Position numbers and translations under genes: made by a program. From contig OX411543.1 of assembly GCA_948146395.1 (NCBI GenBank), positions 32,197,058 to 32,261,057 of the forward strand: a DNA stretch of 64,000 bases, read 5' to 3'. Shown piece after piece: positions 33,759-45,700 of the stretch. The notes under the pieces were generated by a model. It was not told where the DNA came from. It saw only the letters and a list, made by a program, of their open reading frames with translations, and did no database searches. The stretch is from Fragum whitleyi (taxonomy: Eukaryota > Mollusca > Bivalvia > Cardiida > Cardiidae). The first letter of the stretch is position 1. Each line of letters begins with the position of its first letter.

Positions 33759-36700
33759 CTTTCTATGAAATTGGCCATGTTATGTTTGACATTTGGATTT
33801 TTGCGTGTGTAGAAATCGCACATGAAAAGGCCAGTAAGTAGAAATAGAGAATAATACGTTAATGTCTTAAAATATCGAGGTTTGGAGACTTTATCATGAA
33901 GAGGCTTTATCGAGTATTTTATAAGTATACTCAATTCCAAAATCCAAAAATAAGTGTGCACTGTCCCTTTTTGCATTTCACTTGATTCTTTAAAAATGGA
34001 GGACAATTATAAGTTTGATACCATACTTTGGGCAAAGCTTTTAGAAATTTAAAGTCAAATGAGACTTGGATAAGGTAGGACATGCTGAATACGCGATAAC
34101 AGAACTTAAATTGTTGAGATTTGACCTCCTTACAATTTTTTCTTTGGTAAGCGCTATTTGTTGATGTTGCATTATAGAGATTTAGAAGCCATTCGAAGCC
34201 GTTTCTAAACAAAAGATTTATTTTTATGCAGACGTTGTGTGTACGTCAACGTTAGACATTTCTATGTTGGTATGCAAGTAACTTGTCATTGAATGGTGCT
34301 ATTGCGTTGTATGGCATTTAGATTTGCTTATCAAAGGCCTTACAAAATGATATCTCGATTTCGATTTTTGGAACATGAATGCTCAAGCAATTTTAATGAC
34401 GTTATAAATCTGCAAAGTTTCGATTTTGATGAACGACGTTTTTTGGTAGTCAAACCACGTTGTAGCATCATACATTATTGTATTGAAGATGTGATTTTAT
34501 GCTTAAGAAAGCCGCAACAAGTCAACTGGATGCATTTTCAGACCAAGTTTTCGTCTAACGCAGGATGCACATGCACTATATCTCAATGTCTCAATTTAGC
34601 AGAAAATGTTTGCTCAACGCGCGATTTTTATTTTTTAATATCGTTGGCACATACTCTTTGGGATAGTCATACGACGTTTCATGACGATAGATTGTGTTAT
34701 TTCAGAGATATTCAAAATATAAAAGTGCACACTTTCTTTTGGAACTAAGTATATTTCATGATGCCACATACAATTTTGATAATAAATTTCTTTGACTTTC
34801 AAGAATTACGATCACATCGTTCACACTGAATAAAATACGGCGAAGCAATTTTCTTACATTTACGTATTTGAATTTTATAACACGATGTCGTAAAACGTAC
34901 ATATGAAAAAAGAAGAAATTACATAGAACTTTATTCGCAAACGAAATCATATGTCTTGTGCCCTTACATTTTGCATATAACTCCTCCCCCATCAGACATT
35001 ATTTATGGACACATTAACGTAAAAATCAAATTATTTCATACATTCATTGGAATTTCCCGAACATTAATAATTAACCTGTCTCATGAACTCATTTCATATG
35101 CTGCGTACTTTTAAATTGAGTTCTTCTTTTATGGAATATATTATTTATCTAAAATGATTTTCTCTTATTTCTGTCCTAAGAAACCATTGAGATATCGCCC
35201 ATAATAGATTTTTAACTTAGATTCCCCAACTGATAGATAAACATATAAACCAAATGCAGAAATATTTATAGCACTAAATAGACCTTAGAGATTTCTCTCC
35301 AACAATACATTTATACAGTACCAACAGAAAAAAATAGATTAGTTTGGAAAAAAGTCAAATTCGATATTTGGGCGATTCCCAAACTGTTTTTAGAGCGAAT
35401 TCATATTTCCTAACTGAATGTGAATACATTACCAAAGATAAATATACTTTCTCTATGTAAAATGTCCTCACTGGGATTGTGTAATTGCAAAAATTAAAAA
35501 AAAATGATTCAGGTTGAAATCATGTATAAAATCCTTAGCTGATCCTATGCAAATTTCTCTTAATTGTCTCAATATCCATAGGCTATTTGGCTGTATCGTT
35601 TTATTCACAATTTAGGTAAGCTTATATTCCTTTGGTCCACTACCAATGAACTGACCCGGTCAACAGCCCCCACCCCCTTCGTAAAACCAATTATAGCAAG
35701 AACCGTTGCCGTTGTTCTGTGTATGACGATTCATGGTAAAGTCTGCTGAAGAAAAGACACTGTCTTCTTGAGACTTATCAGTATTGCTTACCTATCTGCG
35801 TCTACAGTCTTACTGTTCCCTTCTGTGTATATCTCAAAGTTTCTTTGATTCTGCTTTTGAGTAAGCATTGGAGTGTTGTGAAAAGTGTCAGTGCCGGTCC
35901 TTTGGCTATTCACGCCAATTATCTCGAACAGATAGGGGTGCTTATCAACCTCTTTCTCCAGTTACTTCCCCGATGCATTTGCTAAGCTAAAAACGCCCTT
36001 TCACATATGGTGAAAAGAAATAGCTGTTTCAATGTTGGAACAAAAACATGCTTGTATTTGCATGTTAGATCTATAACAGTCTGTTACATCCAAGTTACAT
36101 AAGAACACGGTGGCAAATAGTCACAAGATACGCCCATTACACTGCTGGATGTCCGAGTATCAAAACAACTTACAGAAATAACTAAAAAGTGGGGTAAGAT
36201 GGAGTTGTTTTTTTTTTGTGCATTCTGTAATCATTTCAGAAACATAACTGCCAAGTTACACTTGCCAGAAATAAGTGAAGGCCGCCCGTCCGCCTGACGC
36301 CGGTCGCCAGACACCAAGGGTGATCTCATAATACGTCCCTCCCGTCTTTCGACGGGCGGATAAAAAGTGATTAAGACTTTTCTAGATTTGAATATGCATC
36401 CACTTCTTTTATCAAAATTGTATTATTGTTTCAAAACAAGGAAGCAAATATCCACCTCCTTCATTTCACAAAAATGCTTTCTAGTTTAGTAACATAAAAT
36501 CGGTAACGCAGTTGTGTCACAGCAGAGAAGGGAATGGTACTTATATGTGAGGATAGGTTGGTGACATGGGCGAAACATAATGAAAATGCTATCCACGATC
36601 CATTCTCCAGGAAAACCTGCCTTACTGGTGACGTACTTTTGTAATTTCAGTTGTCTAATCAATATACTACAAAACAGACACTTTTAGACTTATCCAATTT

Positions 36701-39700
36701 CAATCAATTTGCAGACGTTAATTCAAAGTTAAAATTAAATATAGGCTGAAAATTATCGAAGAAAATATTGAGAAAGGGAGAGAAATTGCTTGAAACAGGC
36801 AATTCCTCCTTCTTTTTCAATATTTTCCCTCTTAATTACTTTCCAGTTAATAAAAAAATCGATTTGTGGGAAAATGGTCATACAAACAGGCCAAAGCATT
36901 TATTTTCTTTTTGGGAAACAACCATTTCTTCTTGTTTTAAAAATATTTTTTTGCATTTTTTTTAGAAATGGGTTAAAGGTCTATTGTCAACTTTCTTGTG
37001 ATTTAAGCAGGTTTTCCCGAAGAACTGACCATGTGTTTATGAGGATCGAAGCAAAAGTTTTTTTTTTCAATGAAAAGACATATCTGTTATAGTCGAATAC
37101 TACGCCGATGAATCAATGTCCTCAGAAGGCTTCGAGTCCTTTTGAAGCCACCGTCATAGCGCTGTAGCGCGTCGGACTGTCATTCTTGGGGTCCTGGGTT
37201 CGATCCGCGACGGCGGCACTCATTCTTTCCGACTATTTGTGTCTCGCTTATAGGTCGATAAATCATAGACCTATATGGGATAGCAGCTGAAGGCTAGGAA
37301 AGGATGTAATGGTAGTACTTGTGTGAGAAGTACCAGAATTACATTGCTAGTGGCCCCATAACTAGTCCTTTGATTATACGTAAAAAAAGCCAAAGTGTTG
37401 ACTTAATAGCTGATTTATGCTAATCTAAGTTCTTATAACTACTTTTGTGATATCCTTCCGCAAGATTTTCGAAAATAAAATAACATCTAAACTTTTCCTT
37501 GCTTGTTGGTTGTAAACATTCCGGGAAAATGTGAAATCACTTGGACAAAGCAAGGACTTCACTTTTCCCGCAATTTAACTCATTATGATTACCAAATTTT
37601 CATGTATCTGAAACAGTTTTAACGAATAACTCACAGTTAACAACATCGTGAAATTGACAAGGTGAATGATTTTGGAATGGTTAAGGAATGAAATTGAATG
37701 AGTGTATGAAACGAGTTTTAAGTGAATTTAATGGGAGGTAATTCTGTATCGCAAATTTTGTTCAAGATGAACAAAATTAGCGAAATTGATATGTATACAA
37801 GTTCTATACATAGTCCAGTCAAATTATGGTAGGACCCAAAACAAATTGCAACAAAAACAATGTTGTGTTTTTTGACATCCATAGACATATACATTTAACA
37901 TATATAAAGTAGGACAAAATCGGAAGATACGTATTTTGTTTTTTTCGTGATTTTTATCATAGATTTTTCCCAACTAAACGTGTAAAGACTTTTTGACAGA
38001 AACATGTTTAAATCTGAAGTAGAAGTTGTTGTTATATCAAAAGCCATATAGTGGACTGTAATAAGGTAATTGCTAATTGAAAGTAGGATATTTTTTGTTA
38101 TTTGGTTAGTTTTAGAATTAATTTGTAAAATATCTTACCCCACCCACCCACCTTAACATTGCAAAGTAGTGGAAAATGATTGCTTTGGCAAAAAAGGGGC
38201 ATTGGTTTCAAGAAATGGGGCTGAAACATTTCTAAAAGCCCAAAGTCTTTTCAGTGTCCAAGTCAAAGTAGATTTGAATCTGTTTTACCCCCCAACCCCC
38301 AACCCCCAACCCCCACACACACTCCCTCCCCCATGTACAAGATTTTAGGCGAGCAAGTGAAATTAAGAATAGTTGTAGATATATCCACCACTCGTATTTA
38401 GCACATCAAAAAAAAACTTTCCAAAATTTAGATTTAATTTTGTCTAAACCTTTAGGTATGGTCCTTGGTTGACATGTTCTTAAGAATATATAAAAAAAAT
38501 GACAAGAATGATGTATTTCATGGGTTGTCCATCTGTTGTACTTAAGAGTTTAATTACATTTTTGAAAATAAATCAATTCTCTCTGAGAAAAAGTTTAACA
38601 TAGCCCATTGGCTTAGTTGTATCTTACCAAGAGCCATGAATTTGTCTTATTGCCTCATCCTATTATGGAATTGGAGCTATACCTAGTACTATAAAAAGCT
38701 CAAAGACATTCATATATATGAAATTTTGAGGGAGGGGGTGGAAGTAACTATATGATTAAAAAAATCCCAGTTTTCACACCAAAAAGAGCCCGGTAGGGAT
38801 AATGTTAGTATTATGTGAAAACATGTTGCAAGAACTCACTAGTTTGACCTTACGTTTATAAACAATTGCTAGATTTGATATCCAGAAACTTTAGGTCTGA
38901 ATATTTTAGATAAGATATTTTTTTAAGTAATCTTAGTTCTTTTCACATATTTTAACCTTAAAGCCGTTTTATATTTTCAAAAGCATAAGATTCACACAAA
39001 TTGGTTGGTTGGAGACAAGTGTCAGACAGGGTATGCTGCTGTCAGAATTCGAACCTTTAAACCTGTAAATTGAATCCCAGCGCACAATCATCTGCGCTGT
39101 GACGACAGTGGAATTGTCTGGTACTGGTTCTTTCGATTGCAATGTGATTTTGGCCCCATTCAATGCTTATTTTAAAAGTTAATTGACAAACTGAGGTAAA
39201 CTGTAAATATCAAAGGTTTGCGTTTTAGATTTTGAGATTTTCAAATTAGGCGTTAAGAAAGTTTAAATTGAAGTTTTTAAACAGGTGCATCACATCAATG
39301 ACTTAGGAAACATGATTTGTTTGTCATTTGGCGAGTTTTAAAAACATTTCTCAAAAAATAACGTGTTAAATTGAAGAATGGCATAGGAATGAATTGGAAA
39401 TAAAGTGCCCTGGTTGCCAATTCATTGACAGTTTTGATTTCTATTTAAAACAAGACTCAATAGACTAATTTTAATGTGGATAAGTATTCGTCATTAATTA
39501 AAGCACTTTTACGAAGAGAGTATGCTTTACTAGTAGTAAAAATATGAAAAGATTCAAAACCTTGTGAGGATTTTATGCCAACCTTTCCTATAAAAATGAA
39601 TGAAGAACAAATGATACCAAGCGTATGCTTCAAAATTTTTCACCAAGTGAATGTTCACAAACAATTTATATCGAAATTATTAAAATGACAGACTATGTGA

Positions 39701-42700
39701 GGAATAAAAATTAATTTGGAATGAAGTTGTCTAACAAATCTCTCCTAGTACACCATGAATATCGATTACAAACGCCCCCCTTTATCACAAGGCATTGAAA
39801 TGGGTAAAAAATGCTTTCATTAAAAAAATGAAAAAAAAAAAGAAAAAAGAAAAGAAAAAGTTCAGGAAACCTCAATCTTAGTTTTTAATTAGTTGACTTT
39901 GTCATTGGTTAATAAATTAAACATAAATCAAGAAATAATTCAACAGGTTAATGAATGTGACCCCCTTGTTAATTTGCGTAGTATATTTCCACGAGATGAA
40001 AAAGGAGAGATTTTTTTTTTTAATTTTCAGAAAATATTAAGGACCATATTCTTAACAATGCTCGATAATCTACCATCTTTGTTTTTAAGGTTATATTAAT
40101 TTTGTATTAAGTTCTTGAAAAGAATTAAAAGGGTTGATAATCGTAGAACTATGTGGAAAAGCTGTAGACTAGGAAAGGATGAAATGGTGGTACTTTGTGA
40201 GAATATCAGGAATCCATTGTAAAGTGCTGCTGCCGCCGCAATATAAATGAAAGTTTGTTGAAAACAGCGTAGGCCCACATTCAAACTAACAAAACTTGAA
40301 ATAACTTGTCTTGATATGAATGAAATAATGTTTATTAGGTGCTGTAAGAGACCATTTTCAATTTCTACCACATTATCCTTTGATTTAAATTAATGAAAGA
40401 AAAAAAGGATAATTACGATAAATTTTAAAAGTTTAACCAAAAATAATTTACTTAGAGAATCTGAAGAACAATTTGGGCTAAATGTTATTAGAATGCCATT
40501 CAAGACGCATAATTTATTATCTTTTTAAGCTTCGATGGGCTAAAGTTTAAAACATATTATTGCGAATATTAAAGTTTGTAAAACCGAAACTTTTGATTTT
40601 TAATGTATCTGAAATAACAACAAAATTTTCTATAATTTGATCGTAATGCAGCTGTGGTAACCCACTTTAAGGTTATCGAATGCCCAGGGTTTAAGTGTCG
40701 TATCTTACTTTCGCAAAACCTCTTTTAAAGTTTTAAGTAATATAATTTCAGAATTTTAAAATGGTCTATGTGTCATGGTTATACTGATTTGAAAAAGAAA
40801 TGTAGCACTAGATTGATGACGTATATAACTTTATTTTGAATAGTTTGGAATTGAACATTCAGAAAATTATTCTTAGACGGACAGATCGCAGGCAATTATA
40901 TTATCCCATTTTCTTCGTCAAATACACAAATGTGCATTATTATATAAGACAATGTGTCAAACTAGTCCTGGATCTCATCAACTCTCACCATTTTCGGCAT
41001 ATTTTACACAATCTGATAACAATGAAAAATAAAATTATCATAAAGAAATAAGCTTATGACAATGTTGTCAAAATAATTATTAGACTAAGGCAACAACAAA
41101 ATTTAAATTCAGTGACTACTGGGGGAGTTTACATGAGCAGATGTTAGTTACAAGGTATTTTGTCATAAAACAATTGCCTGTGGGATAGGCAGACATACAA
41201 ATAGATCAATCAAATAAATCAATATCGTTTTGAACTTGTTGATAATGGTATATTTGGAAATGTTTCAATACCAGAAACTATTTTTCTATTCATTCTAATG
41301 TTAAATCAAGTGGGTGGGGTAAGATTAATTTGACTGGCTTTTTATCTTTAAAATGCCATAAATTTTACTCAAACCATTAATAAAAGTTGCGGTTAAATTT
41401 CTAGAAGTAATTCAAAGGATACTTGATCAGTTTTTCTTGCACAAATCAGTTTTATTCTAGGTATATTACACAATATTCTCATTAAATTGGTTATACCTCA
41501 GGCATTACTAGTGGGTTTCAAAATCCATTGAAAAATCAAAATACGTATCTTCTGATTTTGTCCTACTTTTAGTTTGTCATCTAGGGAGGGTCAAGCTACT
41601 CAAAAAAGCCAAGAACGTTTTTGTTGCAATTTGTTTTGGGTTGAGGCCATATTTCGCTATTTTGACTGGACTAACATAGCTTTTCATTTCTTCAAGAACC
41701 TATGAGCCACTAACAATTTGAATTATGTCTGTGAAATCGCGATTTTCTCTATCAAAATCTATTTTAGATGACGTTGTTGAATCTATGTTGTTCAATGAAT
41801 TTGAGTATTTTTAAATGTTTTGAGTGAGTATTTGGAATGAGTGAATGGAGTGCTGAGTGAGTGATTTAGAATGGTTTTGATTGAGGTGAATGTCAATTTC
41901 ACGATGTAATTAACTGTAGTATGGAAAATGTTATTTATTCAAGAACCTCTTAGACGCTTACAATTTGATTTTTGTCAGTGAAATCGCAATTTTTCTCTTT
42001 CCAAGTTTATTTTGAATGACGTTGTTGATTCTATATTTTCCAATGGGTTTGGGCGTTTTTGAATGGTTTGAGTAAGTGTTTGGAATGAAAAATTGGAGCG
42101 CTGAGTGAGCGATTTAGAACGGTTTTGATTGAGGCGAATGTCAATTTCACGATGTAACTAACTGTAGTATGGAAACGGTTAAGAGATGACATGAAACAGA
42201 AAAAAAGATAATTATGTCTTTTTCATTGTTGATGAATGGAGAGGATAATACAAGTACTAGGGTAATACTGTGTTATAAAAGGTTTTACTTACGTTCCGAA
42301 TTCTTCAATCGGCCTAGAAGGGTTAGGGATTTATTTTAATTTATTAATTGAAATTGTGATCAGATTTCATTTACAACTTTTTATCAGGCATTATCGACCC
42401 ACGATACATTCACATAATATTGATTTAAGGTAGTTGACCCGTAATAGTTCCGCATCGTTTCGGAACACGTGATATTTCACGATGTTGACCCAGGTTTCCT
42501 AATGAAAATCATTTGGAAACCTCGATTAATATTGTTAAAGTTCATTATAAACGAAACGTTGCGGAATTATTACGGGTCCACTATTTTAATATGTGTTGAT
42601 GGTAAACAGAATCTTCGCAAGCATAACTTCGAGATTTGAACATGCTCTAGCTACGAGATCTAAAAGGTTTCTTTTGAAATGTGCCTGAAAACACGCACCA

Positions 42701-45700
42701 ATTATGACAGGAAGAATGTTCCATTTTTATTTATCAAATTACTACTTACTTGTAAATTACAAATACATGTACTAGAAATGTAATAGATTAGAAGTACAGA
42801 AAAGAACTTCGTGAAATTGACTTTCATTCCGATCAAAACCATTCTAAATCGCTCAATCAGCGCTCTATTCAGTCATTCTAAACACTCTCTCAAACCACTC
42901 AAAAACGTCCGAAAATCGCTTAAATGATTAGATCATCGACTACATTCAAAATAAAATCAGTAGAAAAAATACACGATTTCACAGACATGATTCAATTTCG
43001 TAAGCGTATTATGCATTCATGAAAACGCAGAAAATTCTTCATAGAACCCAAATGCATATTTTTAAAAGGGAGGTAATAAATGTCGCTAATTTTGTTAATC
43101 TTGAACAAAATTAGCGATGTTTGATTACCTCCCTTAAATTTCACTCAAAACTCGCTCCACTCGCTCATTCAATTTCATTTCATTCCAAAATCATTCCAGA
43201 ATCGTTCATCTTGTCAATTTCAATATGTTCTTTACTGTTCGTTAGTTCGTTATTTCAATTAATTTATCTTCCACTTGCATTGCTTTGCAACACAAATGTC
43301 TCGCAGCCATAATTGCATCGTTTAGCCGCCCAGTGACGACTGGTAACTTATATTTGCAGATACAAAAAATTCCAGTTTAACTAGGAAGTATAAATATGGG
43401 TGGGCTAATTCAAAGGTATGTTCTAGGTTATGTAACACTAGCCATATTGACTTTAAGCACGACCCCTTTGTAATAATAGATGGTAAGAAGACAAACCATT
43501 TTTATATGTGCACTGTCCAGAAAAAAAAGAAACCGCCATGCGTTCAGGATGACAAAACGGTGGAAACTGTTTGCCAATCATACCCGGCTTTGCGCGCGCA
43601 CTTGCGTGCAGGCAGGGTATAATTTTAAACAGTTTGCGCCGTTTTGTCTCTTAGAACGCAGTACCGATTGGACATTGATTCCAGAGCTTTAACGAGTGAT
43701 AGACATGACTTTCGATCAAATTATTTCTAAACTTTCATAGATCTTTAATAAGAATATATTTGGCGTTCAATTGGCGTTATCGAACATGGTTTTACATGCC
43801 TTCTTACCACACTGCTACACGATGCTTCGCCTTTCTCTAACTCGAGTATATAAATCTACAGCTAGCTAAAATACATTGTCGGCGAGTTACCAGCGTGTCG
43901 TTACTACAACTTTATACAGCAGTACTGTAGTAACGACATTCTTTTCGCCAATCTTCTTGAGTATTTCTACTTACATCTCAAATTCGTATATAAGCCTAAA
44001 ATAGTTATGCAAAACATATGCCAAATTAATCATCCAGGCCTAAAAATCTAGAGCGAAGATTATTTACAAGTTACAAGTTATTTTGTTTGTTTTTATCTGA
44101 AAAGAAGATACTAACGGCATGCGTGTGCATTGGTCTTGCTTCACATAATTTTGATTTCTCATTTTGAAAAAAACAACAGCAAAAAACTAAATAATTATAA
44201 TAGAAGAAAGTAAAATCAAAGAAGAGATAGAACTATCCAAAGAGGGGGATCACCAAAGATTCAAACTTTACAGAAACCGTGGTTATCTACCTTTATTTTT
44301 ACCACTATTAGAAACGGTGCGGATGATTGATTGATTGATTTAATGGAGTTTAACGCCGCTTTCAACATGATTTCAGTTATATCGCGGCGGCTGGAGCACC
44401 TAACAATGGATTCCTGGAATTTCTCTCACCAGTACAACCATTACATCCTTTCCTAGCCTCCAGCTACTATCTCACATAGGTCTACGATTATCAACCCATT
44501 GGTGAGAGACAAATTGTCGGAAAGAATGAGTGCCGCCGTCGGGGTTCGAACCCGGAACCTCTAGAATGACAGTCCGTCGCGCTACCAACTGCGCTATGAC
44601 TGCGGCTGGTGCGGATGAAGAGGGTATTAAATGAGTGGTCGTCAACAATTTCTTTAAATATTTTCTCCTCTTAACCCATTGGGTCAAAAAGGGCCAAACA
44701 TGTGAGGAATGACCCTACTTTGGAGACCCTTTAAGAACTAGTTCGTGGCTCTTATTTGCGGGAAAAGGGCGTGGTACGATATAAATGTAATTAAGTTAAA
44801 ATTGAATAGAAAAATAGAATGAGAAATTGAATAACTTTTTTGGAAATTACCGCATTCTAAAGAAGTTGGTAAATTTTGACTCAGGCTAAGAAGAAAATTG
44901 TCATCAAACATTCTTCTCATTTGTGACCCATCACGCATAAAGGGACCATCTGGTAAATGCGTCAAGTATCGACCCTTGTCAGACTGTGCGTATTGCGCAG
45001 ACTAACTAGGCTCGAAACTTTTCGCACTTTACTTATCTTCTAAATTTAGAATAATCAATCTACCTTCATATGAAATAATTTTTGAAATAAGACCTCTGGT
45101 TGACCTGTTCTAAAACCTATCTCTTTTTCAAATATTTATTTTAAAGAGTGCTCAGATGATCCCTTGACGGGTCAGATGTTCTCAGATGACCCCTTGACGG
45201 GCCACATTTAGAAATGTGATACACATAAGTATTTTCGATGTACTTACTTTGGCGACATGGTAACTGTAGCAAGTCGAACCAACTTTGGTGGTCTACGCAT
45301 GCGCTGTTGTTGAAGTGTTTGTCCTTTATAATCATGCTGGAAACCAGGATAGTGATTAAACGATGCAGCTATGTACGTATATCGACTGGTTCCCGGGGAC
45401 TTAGAATAATAATCCGAGTGGGACCGCGTGACTGCAGTATGTAGAGGCTTTCTTTCAATTCTCACTGAAAAGGGTGTCCTAGAATCTAGTTCAATTTCAG
45501 ATCGAGGCTCCCGACGCTCTCGTTCTGTGTCATATGACATTTTTGTCCCATCCCGAAACGAAGTTTCCGTAAGAGGGCGAGATTGTGGGAATTCCGGGAA
45601 TTCCCCTAGTTCAGAATTTGATTGTTTAATTGAGCCTTTGAGTTTTGATTGTTTAACTATGTCAACCACGTGACCGGTAGAGTCCTCCTCTTTCTTGATA

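Larger units (their letters stand above)
37813..41670. mobile_element. 3.86-kb non-autonomous DNA transposon
   Basis: Terminal inverted repeats: left GTCCAGTCAAA plus ACCCAAAACAAATTGCAACA; right is the inverted match ending TTTTGACTGGAC. Further inverted blocks: AAAATCGGAAGATACGTATT (left, about 37918) with its partner near 41540, and ACCCCACCCACC (38141) with GTGGGTGGGGT (41310). The host MITE text 'acata(g)' is repeated at both borders, a 5-6 bp target duplication. No frame above 91 codons and no transposase motif, so it needs help in trans. Contains a SINE fragment at 40150-40276. Confidence 0.75.

Noticed and set aside
34293..34748. 151-codon plus-strand frame
   Set aside because: No domain, no splice or start context, and it ends in an inverted repeat of a probable mobile element. 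Kept only as content of that element.
37139..37218. Possible tRNA gene on the plus strand
   Set aside because: Same SINE head with mismatched stems.
44530..44607. Possible tRNA-Asp gene on the minus strand
   Set aside because: The anticodon and acceptor stems do not pair properly and a SINE body follows directly; it is a SINE head.
45238..45673. Plus-strand frames of 68 and 81 codons
   Set aside because: Antisense to the well-supported first exon of gene 2.
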